From contig PTLJ01000109.1 of assembly GCA_002938045.1 (NCBI GenBank), positions 1-5,743 on the forward strand: 5,743 nt of DNA, given 5' to 3'. The first letter of the stretch is position 1, and each line of letters begins with the position of its first letter. Of this stretch, positions 1-5,743 are shown piece after piece. Both the position numbers and the translations under genes were made by a program. Under the pieces are notes generated by a model. It saw nothing but the letters and a program-made list of their open reading frames with translations. It was not told the DNA's origin and made no database searches. This stretch comes from Alphaproteobacteria bacterium MarineAlpha3_Bin4 (GTDB lineage: Bacteria > Pseudomonadota > Alphaproteobacteria > Rhodospirillales > Casp-alpha2).

Positions 1-599
1 AGCGACAGCGGCGTCATGAACAAGGACATGTAGGTGGTGATTGTGACGCTCGATTCCGTGCGTCCAATACTCTTGATAATGACCAGACACGCACCCCAAA
101 TCATCGCAGAGAAGATGACAAACAATTGACCAGTGCTAATCGCCCCAAAGCCCGGACGGAGAACGACTAGGGTGCCCAGGAACCCGATCAGGATCGCAGC
201 CCAGCGGCGAATGCCGACGGCTTCACGAAAGAAGACCATGGCTAACAACGTCGCGTAGATCGGCCCGGTAAAGGCGAGTGCCGTGACCTCGGCTGTCGGC
301 GTGATGCTGAGTGCCATGAAGAAGGCAAGCATGGAGATGGTGTTGAGGAGTCCGCGAACGCCCAACAATCCGAGACGATGGGTCTTGAGCGGCGCCATCC
401 CGTGCATGATGAACCAAGGAATCACCGCGATAAGACCAAACAAGTTTCGGCAGAAGGCGATCACGAAGGGATGGATGTCGGCCGAGACGTGGCGGATCAG
501 GATCCACATAAAACTCATGATGAAGGCAAAGATCAGCATCCACAGGATGCCGCGCAAATTTGATCGGAGCGGACTGGCCGCCAGCAGCGGATCAAACAT
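1..599 (-). CDS. EamA/DMT-superfamily transporter, N-terminal 199 residues (runs off left edge)
   Basis: Read on the minus strand from an ATG at 599-597, the frame stays open to the window edge and gives 199 residues; the C-terminus lies outside. The product is very hydrophobic, with predicted membrane segments near residues 17-37, 44-65, 76-98, 102-124, 131-148, 158-176 and one starting near 185. The first EamA repeat covers about residues 17-149 and the second starts near 158. Family-typical stretches are visible: an RNLFG motif (51-55), PTAEVTALAFTGPIYATLLA (101-120), and the RRWAAILIGFLGTLVVLRPG segment (131-150). Full-length members are near 290-310 residues with 10 membrane helices. They sit in the inner membrane and export or import small metabolites; the substrate cannot be read from sequence. 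A weak AGAGAA precedes the ATG. It is transcribed divergently from the methyltransferase gene, 126 bases apart. Family confidence is high, start moderate, substrate unknown. Confidence 0.9.
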   Translation of the reverse strand, partial: MFDPLLAASPLRSNLRGILWMLIFAFIMSFMWILIRHVSADIHPFVIAFCRNLFGLIAVIPWFIMHGMAPLKTHRLGLLGVRGLLNTISMLAFFMALSITPTAEVTALAFTGPIYATLLAMVFFREAVGIRRWAAILIGFLGTLVVLRPGFGAISTGQLFVIFSAMIWGACLVIIKSIGRTESSVTITTYMSLFMTPLS

Positions 600-630
600 T
601 GCAAGAATTCTCTATGGTGATGGGGCCACA

Positions 631-660
631 ACTCTAGGTCCAAACCCTAGTGCCGTTCAA
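631..660 (-). promoter_or_regulatory. weak candidate sigma70 promoter and small inverted repeat for the DMT transporter gene
   Basis: On the minus strand a TTGAAC hexamer (660-655) lies 18 bases before TAGAGT (636-631), each matching 4 of 6 consensus positions, about 30 bases upstream of the transporter ATG. A short inverted repeat, CTAGG (634-638) and CCTAG (646-650) with a 7-base spacer, sits between the two hexamers, where a repressor could act. The position is sensible but the matches are modest and could be chance. Confidence 0.22.
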
Positions 661-725
661 GCCGGCCAGGACGGCTGGCAATTTCCCAGGCCGCTAATTA
701 AGGTGCCGCTGAGGAAGGGGCGATC

Positions 726-1559
726 ATGGGCGACAGCGAAAAGATCATCGAACACTGGCAGCGGGGTGGCATCATGGACGCCATCCTGGCTGCGCTCGTC
801 GAGGCCGGTTGTGACGTTAACGACCTGAGTGTCGACGACATCTCGCCCCTAGATCACCTGCACGGGCGTGGCCTTGAGGCGACCGAGGAACTGTTGGCAC
901 GTCTCAACTTCGAACCGGACCACCGGGTGCTCGACATCGGCAGCGGCATCGGCGGCCCCGCCCGTTACGTGGCCAGCCGGTTCGGCTGCCGCGTCGAAGG
1001 CATCGACTTGACGCAGGAATTCTGCGACGTAGCCGAGGAACTGACGCGCTGGATCGAACTCTCGGATCAAATTGAATACCGCCAAGGCAACGCTCTAGCC
1101 CTGCCTTTCGAGGATATGAGTTACGAGCGCGCTTATACCCAAAATGTATCGATGAACATCGCCAACAAGGCGTTGTTCTATGGCGAAGCCTTCCGCGTGC
1201 TAAAGCCTGGCGGGCTGCTGGCGGCGGCAGAACTGGTAAAGGGGCCGGCCGGCGAGCTAATTTATCCAATGCCCTGGGCCGAAACTCCGGCGACTAGTTT
1301 TCTCGCTGACATGGACGAGACTCGCAAGACCCTAGAGCAAATCGGTTTCGAGATCGTCGAGTTCAATGACACCACCAAAACTATGCTCGAGTTCTATGAG
1401 CGTGCCCGCGCGAAGCTCGAGGCCGAGGGCCCGCCCATACTCGGAGTCCACGTGGTGCTGGGTCCAAGCGCTAAAAAGAAATTGCAGAACTCCGCCCGCT
1501 CGATCGAACAAGGCCGGATTATCCCATTGGAAGTGGTGTGCCGGCGTCCCGCCGTGTAA
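726..1559 (+). CDS. class I SAM-dependent methyltransferase, sarcosine/dimethylglycine N-methyltransferase-like
   Basis: This 277-residue cytoplasmic enzyme has the Rossmann-type SAM-binding fold. Motif I is VLDIGSGIGGPARYVA (residues 68-83). The acidic residue expected to bind the SAM ribose is D94 in GIDLT. A GNALALPFED stretch (121-130) and RVLKPGGLL (157-165) follow at the usual spacing. The upstream HLHGRGLEAT (44-53), the TQNVSMNI segment (138-145) and the PMPWAETPATSFL stretch (181-193) recall sarcosine/dimethylglycine methyltransferases of glycine-betaine synthesis, but these motifs also occur in uncharacterised relatives. The general class is near certain; the substrate is inference. 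The ATG at 726 is chosen because GAGGAAGGGG (711-720) sits at good Shine-Dalgarno spacing. The start lies in a 126-base region divergent from the DMT transporter, so the two may share control. No second betaine-pathway gene is visible here, which weakens the betaine assignment. Confidence 0.9.
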   Translation: MGDSEKIIEHWQRGGIMDAILAALVEAGCDVNDLSVDDISPLDHLHGRGLEATEELLARLNFEPDHRVLDIGSGIGGPARYVASRFGCRVEGIDLTQEFCDVAEELTRWIELSDQIEYRQGNALALPFEDMSYERAYTQNVSMNIANKALFYGEAFRVLKPGGLLAAAELVKGPAGELIYPMPWAETPATSFLADMDETRKTLEQIGFEIVEFNDTTKTMLEFYERARAKLEAEGPPILGVHVVLGPSAKKKLQNSARSIEQGRIIPLEVVCRRPAV

Positions 1560-1598
1560 GATGATTCTATGAGCGCCAACAGATATCTTACGCTTTTT
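1554..1598 (+). terminator. candidate Rho-independent terminator of the methyltransferase gene
   Basis: GTAAGAT at 1556-1562 is the exact reverse complement of ATCTTAC at 1585-1591. The stem extends outward by a U-G and a G-C pair (1554-1555 with 1592-1593) and is followed at once by five T residues (1594-1598). It overlaps the methyltransferase stop codon (1557-1559). The stem is AT-rich and the loop long (about 20 bases), so efficiency may be low, but arms plus T-tract in exactly this position are unlikely to be accidental. Confidence 0.42.
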
Positions 1599-1735
1599 AC
1601 TCTACCCGGCATCGTCGCCGTACTGATGTGGCCGGAGGCGACGTGTACCTTTGGCAGCGCTGTTTCAACGTTGTCTACAACTCCTATCTGGTGACTTATG
1701 TTGCCAAGTCGAGCTGGGCGTTCAACTGCTTTTGA
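1569..1735 (+). pseudogene. possible small ORF (about 55 codons) broken by a single-base frameshift
   Basis: From the ATG at 1569 the frame starts MSANRYLTLF, continues with a hydrophobic stretch ending in VAVLMWPE (residues 16-23), and closes at a TGA ending at 1694 after 41 codons. The codons after about 1638 in that frame are poor in GC-ending codons. The frame one base back reads GDVYLWQRC, then FNVVYNSYLVTYVAKSSW, and stops at TGA 1733-1735. About three quarters of its codons end in G or C, like the real genes here. One extra base near the GGAGG at 1634-1638 would join both halves into a 55-residue protein with an N-terminal membrane or signal segment and an aromatic-rich C-terminus. I recognise no family. 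Against it: there is no good ribosome binding site, and its start lies inside the loop of the proposed terminator. It may be a broken gene, a sequencing error in a real gene, or chance. Confidence 0.28.
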
Positions 1736-1776
1736 TTTCGATCAGCACACTGCCGGAGCGGATGATGCGCCCTTTA

Positions 1777-1805
1777 TTGACAATACCTGACGCAGCCCCT
1801 ATGTT
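1777..1805 (+). promoter_or_regulatory. sigma70-type promoter for rpmJ
   Basis: A perfect TTGACA -35 box (1777-1782) is followed after exactly 17 bases by TATGTT (1800-1805), a 4-of-6 match to TATAAT. Transcription would begin near 1812, giving a leader of about 54 bases before the L36 start codon. This is the best promoter match in the window and sits where an independently transcribed ribosomal protein gene needs one. Confidence 0.6.
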
Positions 1806-1820
1806 CCGCGCCGCATGATT

Positions 1821-1834
1821 TCGGCGAACGCCGA
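1821..1834 (+). other. small perfect palindrome in the rpmJ leader
   Basis: TCGGCG (1821-1826) and CGCCGA (1829-1834) are exact reverse complements separated by AA. In RNA this would fold as a 5-bp stem with a GAAC tetraloop, about 10 bases into the predicted rpmJ transcript and 17 bases before the AGAGGA ribosome binding site. It could affect leader stability or bind a regulator; GC-rich palindromes this short also arise by chance. Confidence 0.3.
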
Positions 1835-1865
1835 TTCGAGCGGTGCCGAGCAGAGGACCACGGCC

Positions 1866-1991
1866 ATGAAAGTTAGAAATTCGCTGAAATTGGCGAAAAC
1901 CCGCCATGCGAATTGCCGCATCGTGCGCCGCAAGGGCCGCGTCTACGTAATCAACAAGCGCAACCCCCGTTTCAAGGCGCGCCAGGGCTGA
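1866..1991 (+). CDS. rpmJ: 50S ribosomal protein L36, zinc-ligand-free (C-minus, YkgO-like) form
   Basis: The 41-residue, strongly basic product starts [14 protein letters not shown] and ends [16 protein letters not shown], the signature of the longer bacterial L36 variant. L36 is the smallest protein of the large ribosomal subunit and binds 23S rRNA. The classical zinc-ribbon form has three cysteines and a histidine; here only Cys17 is present, so this is the C-minus type that needs no zinc. In alphaproteobacteria this type is commonly the sole L36 and stands outside the spc ribosomal operon, as it does here; in enterobacteria the equivalent YkgO is a zinc-starvation paralogue. The ATG at 1866 is supported by AGAGGA (1852-1857) 8 bases upstream and by full-length match to the family. 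A consensus-like promoter lies upstream. I see no clear terminator after the stop codon, only GCGCC followed by five Ts without a convincing partner arm. Confidence 0.95.
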   Translation: MKVRNSLKLAKTRHANCRIVRRKGRVYVINKRNPRFKARQG

Positions 1992-2020
1992 TCGCCTACA
2001 CCCGCCCCCAGCTCGAAACG

Positions 2021-2040
2021 TTGCGCCTGTTTGCGCCTTT
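2021..2040 (+). repeat. two-copy tandem 10-base repeat downstream of rpmJ
   Basis: TTGCGCCTGT (2021-2030) is followed directly by TTGCGCCTTT (2031-2040), identical at 9 of 10 positions, and runs into a short T-tract (2038-2042). It lies 30 bases after the L36 stop codon. The function is unknown; it may be part of a weak 3' end signal or simple slippage. Confidence 0.4.
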
Positions 2041-2065
2041 TTACATGTTCGTATTCCGTCCTGAA

Positions 2066-2088
2066 ACCTGTGATCGCGGGTCACAGGT
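2066..2088. promoter_or_regulatory. candidate operator: perfect 8+8 bp inverted repeat upstream of the MFS-glcDE unit
   Basis: ACCTGTGA (2066-2073) and TCACAGGT (2081-2088) are exact reverse complements around the 7-base spacer TCGCGGG. The inner TGTGA/TCACA halves are those of CRP-type sites, but CRP sites have a 6-base spacer, so this may be a different dimeric regulator such as a GntR-family protein; that is inference. It is centred 81 bases before the MFS start codon. A TGTATA or TATAGG stretch at 2108-2115 could be the -10 box, with no good -35, placing the repeat near -43, where an activator would sit. As RNA it could form a hairpin, but no T-tract follows, so it is not a standard terminator. 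Confidence 0.5.
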
Positions 2089-2157
2089 CATCTTGCAGCA
2101 CCGTCATTGTATAGGTGGGCAATTTGACTTTAGTCTCCCGGCCACCAGGAAAATTCA

Positions 2158-3381
2158 ATGACATTATCCAATCAGGGCTTGAGAACGGCACGCATTCCGT
2201 TCGTTATCTTGATTGCCGGCTCGATCTGCGTGCTGATGGCGATGGGGTTGCGTGCCAGCCAGGGGTTATTTCTCAAACCGATGAGCGTCGATCTCGGTTG
2301 GGGGCGGGAAATCTTCGCGTTCGCGATGGCGTTGCAGAACTTGATCTGGGGCGGCGTGCAGCCATTCGCAGCCGCGATCAGCGAAAAATGGGGCACCGGC
2401 CGCGTCATCGCCGGAGGCGGCCTGCTTTACGCCGCCGGTCTCTATCTGATGGCCTCTACCTCCGATCCCTTGTCCTTTCACATAACCGCCGGGCTGCTGA
2501 TCGGCATTGCACAGAGCGGCTCGGGACTCGCCGTTGTGCTTGGTGCTGTCGGCCGGGCAATGCCCGCAGAAAAGCGGTCTTGGGGCCTCGGTATCGTCAC
2601 AGCCGCGGGCGCCGCTGGACAGTTCACGGTGGTTCCTGTCGGACAGATATTCTTAAGCCAATACGGCTGGTCGACGTCATTACTGCTGCTAGCGCTACTG
2701 GCCGTCGCCATCGTCGCTACTGCGCCGGCGATGAAGGGCCGGGTCGATACGTTGGCCAGCGCCACCGACGGCAGCTCCTCGCTTCGAGCCGCCGTTTCCG
2801 AAGCAGCTAGCCACCGCGGTTTCTGGCTGCTGACGGCCGGCTTCTTCGTCTGCGGTTTCCATGTCGCTTTCATTGGCGTCCACTTGCCAGCCTATCTTGC
2901 CGACGCCGGCATGCCGGCCGGTACCGGAGCCTGGGCACTGGCGCTGATAGGGTTTTTCAACGTCATCGGTTGTTTCATCGCCGGTTATCTCGGTGACCGC
3001 CAGCGCAAAAAGTATCTGCTGAGCATGCTCTACATTTTACGCTCGTTAGTTTTTCTCGCCTTCATCATGGTTCCCGTAAGCACTACTTCGGTTCTCGCGT
3101 TTTCATCTACTATTGGGCTACTGTGGTTGAGCACGGTGCCGCTGACGTCGGGCTTGGTTGGGCAAATCTTCGGCCCGCGCTACATGGGGACGCTGTTCGC
3201 CATCGTCTTTTTCAATCACCAGGTCGGTAGCTTCCTGGGCATCTGGCTCGGCGGTTACTTTTATGATTTGGTCGGCTCCTACATGCCGGTGTGGTGGGCC
3301 AGCGTCGCACTCGGATTGGCGTCGGCGCTGTTGCACTGGCCGATCAACGACCGCACGTTGGTGCGCACCGCGAATGCCTGA
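2158..3381 (+). CDS. MFS transporter, monocarboxylate/oxalate-formate porter-like
   Basis: The 407-residue product has about 12 predicted membrane helices (near 13-32, 52-73, 84-100, 107-131, 142-165, 172-190, then 222-245, 257-277, 285-304, 308-328, 340-365 and 376-393). A longer hydrophilic loop at 191-220 separates the two six-helix halves. The QGLFLKPMSVDLGW stretch (35-48) after helix 1 is typical of the monocarboxylate-porter-like MFS group. The loop between helices 2 and 3, ISEKWGTGRVI (74-84), is a degenerate MFS motif A, with a counterpart GYLGDRQRKK (276-285) in the second half. It acts in the inner membrane. The ATG at 2158 has AGGAAAA (2147-2153) in front. It lies 61 bases before glcD on the same strand with no visible terminator between, so uptake of glycolate, lactate or another 2-hydroxy acid is the likely job; substrate assignment rests on context alone. 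Confidence 0.92.
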   Translation: MTLSNQGLRTARIPFVILIAGSICVLMAMGLRASQGLFLKPMSVDLGWGREIFAFAMALQNLIWGGVQPFAAAISEKWGTGRVIAGGGLLYAAGLYLMASTSDPLSFHITAGLLIGIAQSGSGLAVVLGAVGRAMPAEKRSWGLGIVTAAGAAGQFTVVPVGQIFLSQYGWSTSLLLLALLAVAIVATAPAMKGRVDTLASATDGSSSLRAAVSEAASHRGFWLLTAGFFVCGFHVAFIGVHLPAYLADAGMPAGTGAWALALIGFFNVIGCFIAGYLGDRQRKKYLLSMLYILRSLVFLAFIMVPVSTTSVLAFSSTIGLLWLSTVPLTSGLVGQIFGPRYMGTLFAIVFFNHQVGSFLGIWLGGYFYDLVGSYMPVWWASVALGLASALLHWPINDRTLVRTANA

Positions 3382-3442
3382 TGACGGCGCCACCTGCACG
3401 TGACAATATAGAACCAGGACTAGACTACGACCGGACAAGCTA

Positions 3443-4930
3443 ATGTTGATGCCCAAACCGGACGCAGACGTCATCTCGCGCCGTACTGAAATTATCACCG
3501 CGATGCAGGGAATCGTCCCCGGCGAGGGCGTGATTTCAGACGAGAACGAGCTCCAGGCCTATGATTGCGATGGCCTGATGGCCTACCGTGAGCTGCCCCT
3601 GATTGTCGTCCTGCCGGAAACTACCGAGCAGGTATCGCGGGTACTCCACCATTGCCACGACAATGACGTCAAGATTGTGCCGCGTGGCGCTGGCACCGGG
3701 CTATCGGGCGGCGCTTTGCCGCTCGCTGACGGGATTACGCTTGGCCTCAGTAAGTTCAACAAGATCCTTGACATCGATTATCGCAATCGTTGCGTCGTTA
3801 CTCAGCCCGGCGTCACCAACCTAGCTATCACCGAGGCTGTTTCCGGGGCTGGTTTTTATTACGCGCCAGATCCATCAAGTCAGATCGCGTGTTCGATTGG
3901 TGGCAACGTTGCAGAAAACTCGGGAGGCGTCCATTGCCTTAAGTACGGACTGACCACCAACAACGTGCTTGGCGTCGAGATAGTGCTGATGAATGGCGAG
4001 GTCGTGCGTCTCGGCGGCAAGCATCTGGACAGCGAGGGGTACGACCTGCTCGGCGTCGTCACCGGATCGGAAGGGCTGTTGGGTGTTATTACAGAGGTAA
4101 CGGTGCGGATCCTCAAGAAGCCGACGACAGCAACGGGTATGCTGCTGGGCTTCGAAACCAACGAGGCGGCAGGCCAATGTGTCGCCGACATCATTGGTGC
4201 CGGCATCATCCCTGGCGGTATGGAAATGATGGATAAACTCGCAATTCAAGCAACCGAAGAATTCGTTGGGGCCGGTTACCCGCTCGACGTGGAAGCGCTC
4301 CTGATCGTTGAGCTTGACGGCCCCGAAGCCGAGGTCACGCACCTAATCGACCGCGTTCGCAAGATTGCCAGCCAGGCCCCGGCGGTCGTTATCCGGGTCA
4401 GCCAGAACGAGGCCGAACGCGAGTCGTTTTGGGCTGGACGCAAGGCGGCATTCCCGGCTATCGGCCGCATCTCGCCCGATTACCTGTGCATGGACGGCAC
4501 CATCCCGCGCGGCCGCTTGGCGGAGGTTCTCAAGCGCATCACCGAGCTTTCCAAGCAATACGAACTCCACGTCGCCAATGTGTTTCACGCCGGCGACGGC
4601 AATCTGCATCCATTGATCCTATTCGACGCCAACGAGGCCGGCGAACTCGAAAGGGCGGAAAAGTTCGGTGCTGATATCCTCCGACTCTGCGTCGAGGTCG
4701 GCGGCGTGCTGACCGGCGAGCACGGGGTCGGGGTCGAGAAACGTGACCTGATGGGCGAGATGTTCACCGAGGACGACATGAAGCACCAGCAGCGCCTAAA
4801 ATGCGCTTTCGACCCGGAGCATTTGATGAACCCAGGAAAGGTTTATCCGACGCTGCACCGCTGTGCCGAGCTCGGCCGCATCCATGTTCACCACGGGCAG
4901 TTGCCGTTCCCCGATATTCCGAGATTCTAA
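3443..4930 (+). CDS. glcD: glycolate oxidase, FAD-linked catalytic subunit GlcD
   Basis: This 495-residue flavoprotein has the length of E. coli GlcD (about 499). With GlcE and the iron-sulfur subunit GlcF it oxidises glycolate to glyoxylate (also D-lactate in some systems), passing electrons to the membrane chain. The PCMH-type FAD-binding domain covers about residues 50-225, with PRGAGTGLSGGA (80-91), GGNVAENSGG (153-162) and the VVTGSEGLLGVITEVT stretch (205-220). The C-terminal FAD-oxidase domain carries HAGDGNLHP (382-390), GGVLTGEHGVGVEKR (420-434) and the closing LMNPGKVYPTLHRCAELGRIH stretch (461-481). The extreme C-terminus, HVHHGQLPFPDIPRF, also matches GlcD, which separates it from other FAD-linked 2-hydroxyacid dehydrogenases. 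The start at 3443 has only a weak GGA (3433-3435); an in-frame ATG at 3449 is equally possible. It is followed 5 bases later by glcE, implying coupled translation. Confidence 0.95.
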   Translation: MLMPKPDADVISRRTEIITAMQGIVPGEGVISDENELQAYDCDGLMAYRELPLIVVLPETTEQVSRVLHHCHDNDVKIVPRGAGTGLSGGALPLADGITLGLSKFNKILDIDYRNRCVVTQPGVTNLAITEAVSGAGFYYAPDPSSQIACSIGGNVAENSGGVHCLKYGLTTNNVLGVEIVLMNGEVVRLGGKHLDSEGYDLLGVVTGSEGLLGVITEVTVRILKKPTTATGMLLGFETNEAAGQCVADIIGAGIIPGGMEMMDKLAIQATEEFVGAGYPLDVEALLIVELDGPEAEVTHLIDRVRKIASQAPAVVIRVSQNEAERESFWAGRKAAFPAIGRISPDYLCMDGTIPRGRLAEVLKRITELSKQYELHVANVFHAGDGNLHPLILFDANEAGELERAEKFGADILRLCVEVGGVLTGEHGVGVEKRDLMGEMFTEDDMKHQQRLKCAFDPEHLMNPGKVYPTLHRCAELGRIHVHHGQLPFPDIPRF

Positions 4931-4935
4931 CCGCT

Positions 4936-5743
4936 ATGGTCGAAACGCTGAGACCCGAGTCGACCATCGGCGTCCTCGACGCCGTCAAATGGGCGGTAGC
5001 CGAGGAAACGCCGCTCGATGTGATCGGCGCCGGTTCCAAAGCAGTGCTCGGTCGGTCGGTCGGTGGCGAATGCCGGCTCGATCTTAGCGCGCTCAAGGGC
5101 ATCGAGGCCTATGAACCCAATGAGCTGGTGCTGGTCGCCAAGCCGGCGACGCTGATTTCCGAGATCGAGCGCGCGCTGAGGGAGAACAACCAGCAGATGG
5201 CCTTCGAGCCCGCCGATCTGGGGCCGATGCTCGGCGGCGCAGCGTCGGCGGGTACAATCGGCGGCGCCATTGCCTGCAACATCACCGGACCGCGGCGGAT
5301 CAAGGCCGGCGCAGCGCGCGACAACTTACTCGGGTTCCATGCCGTTAGCGGCCGCGGAGAGAACTTCAAGTCCGGCGGCCGGGTAGTTAAGAACGTCACC
5401 GGTTTTGATCTCTCGAAGCTAATGGCCGGCTCCTACGGCACGCTCGCGGTTATGACCGAGATTATTATCAAGGTACTGCCAGCGCCGGAGAAGACCCGTA
5501 CCGTGTTGGTCATCTGGCAGGCGGGCGGCGGCCATGACGACGACGGTGTCGCTGCCATGACCGACGCCCTGACCAGTTCACACGAAGTCACCGCCGCCGC
5601 ACATCTGCCGGCCCGGGTTGCAGCGCGCTCCGCCGTTGACTACGTCAGCGGCACCAGCAGCGCCATCACCGCCGTACGGGTTGAGGGGCCAGAGCCATCC
5701 GTCGCGTACCGCTGCAACGAACTGAAATCCATGCTTGGCTCCC
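4936..5743 (+). CDS. glcE: glycolate oxidase, FAD-binding subunit GlcE (C-terminus beyond right edge)
   Basis: An open frame from the ATG at 4936 runs to the window edge, giving 269 residues of a protein usually about 350-400 long. It is a shorter relative of GlcD with one FAD-binding domain: the LDVIGAGSK segment (27-35), then GGAASAGTIGGAIACNITGPRR (100-121), and GGRVVKNVTGFDLSKLMAGS (147-166) followed by YGTLAVMTE (167-175), the GlcE hallmark. It forms the glycolate oxidase complex with GlcD and GlcF. Its start codon lies 5 bases after the glcD stop with no Shine-Dalgarno sequence, so ribosomes finishing glcD probably initiate it. glcF is expected next, outside the window. No stops or frameshifts are seen in the visible part. 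Confidence 0.95.
   Translation, partial: MVETLRPESTIGVLDAVKWAVAEETPLDVIGAGSKAVLGRSVGGECRLDLSALKGIEAYEPNELVLVAKPATLISEIERALRENNQQMAFEPADLGPMLGGAASAGTIGGAIACNITGPRRIKAGAARDNLLGFHAVSGRGENFKSGGRVVKNVTGFDLSKLMAGSYGTLAVMTEIIIKVLPAPEKTRTVLVIWQAGGGHDDDGVAAMTDALTSSHEVTAAAHLPARVAARSAVDYVSGTSSAITAVRVEGPEPSVAYRCNELKSMLGS

Noticed and set aside
223..543. Minus-strand open frame of 106 codons rich in H and R
   Set aside because: It overlaps the true transporter frame on the same strand, whose translation has regular membrane helices and EamA motifs; this is an out-of-frame shadow.
283..828. Plus-strand open frame of 181 codons across the DMT gene, the intergenic region and the methyltransferase start
   Set aside because: It lies antisense to the clear DMT-transporter frame and overlaps the methyltransferase start in another frame; its translation is rich in R, S and P and shows no family character.
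1975..2042. Possible rpmJ terminator (GCGCC followed by five Ts; AGGCGC at 1975-1980 as pairing arm)
   Set aside because: The only matching arm lies inside the coding end more than 50 bases away, leaving a loop too long for a credible Rho-independent terminator.
1722..2084. Minus-strand open frame of 120 codons covering rpmJ
   Set aside because: It is antisense to the unmistakable L36 gene and its promoter, with no recognisable domain.
2093..2113. TTGCAG and TGTATA as a -35/-10 promoter pair for the MFS gene
   Set aside because: The spacer is only 9 bases, far too short for sigma70; at most the TGTATA could be a -10 box used with an activator.
2115..2810. Plus-strand open frame of 231 codons overlapping the MFS gene
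   Set aside because: It begins at a non-ATG codon without a good ribosome binding site and yields an arginine-rich, non-membrane sequence; the overlapping frame is a clear MFS protein.
3875..4342. Minus-strand open frames of 155 and 109 codons inside glcD
   Set aside because: They are antisense to the conserved FAD-binding domain of GlcD and arise from the codon bias of that gene.

Overview
The window reads as chromosomal DNA of a free-living, moderately GC-rich proteobacterium, most likely an alphaproteobacterium. The pointers are the zinc-ligand-free 41-residue ribosomal protein L36 standing alone outside a ribosomal operon, the glcD-glcE gene order, and coding style (GC-ending codons preferred, AGGA-type ribosome binding sites). 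There are no tRNA or rRNA genes, insertion sequences, CRISPR arrays or phage genes. I see no previously undescribed system; the gene content is ordinary metabolism and transport.

Layout. Bases 1-599 (minus strand) hold the N-terminal two thirds or so of an EamA/DMT-family membrane transporter that runs off the left edge. A 126-base divergent intergenic region separates it from a plus-strand SAM-dependent methyltransferase (726-1559) resembling sarcosine/dimethylglycine N-methyltransferases. A candidate Rho-independent terminator overlaps the methyltransferase stop codon. Next comes a 306-base stretch with no intact obvious gene. It holds a possible small ORF of about 55 codons broken by one missing base (1569-1735), then a well-formed sigma70-type promoter (1777-1805) that should drive the L36 gene rpmJ (1866-1991).

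A second transcription unit begins after a 166-base gap. That gap contains a perfect 8+8 bp inverted repeat (2066-2088) that looks like an operator. The unit then holds an MFS transporter of the monocarboxylate-porter type (2158-3381), glycolate oxidase subunit GlcD (3443-4930) and the start of glycolate oxidase subunit GlcE (4936 to the right edge). Gaps of 61 and 5 bases suggest one operon. The missing iron-sulfur subunit gene glcF is expected just past the right edge.

How the genes fit together: GlcD, GlcE and the predicted GlcF would form the membrane-associated complex that oxidises glycolate (or a related 2-hydroxy acid) to glyoxylate (the keto acid). The MFS protein is the natural candidate for bringing that acid into the cell, and the inverted repeat upstream is the natural candidate for substrate-responsive or cAMP-type control. 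The methyltransferase, the DMT transporter and rpmJ look like separate units with no evident link to glycolate use.
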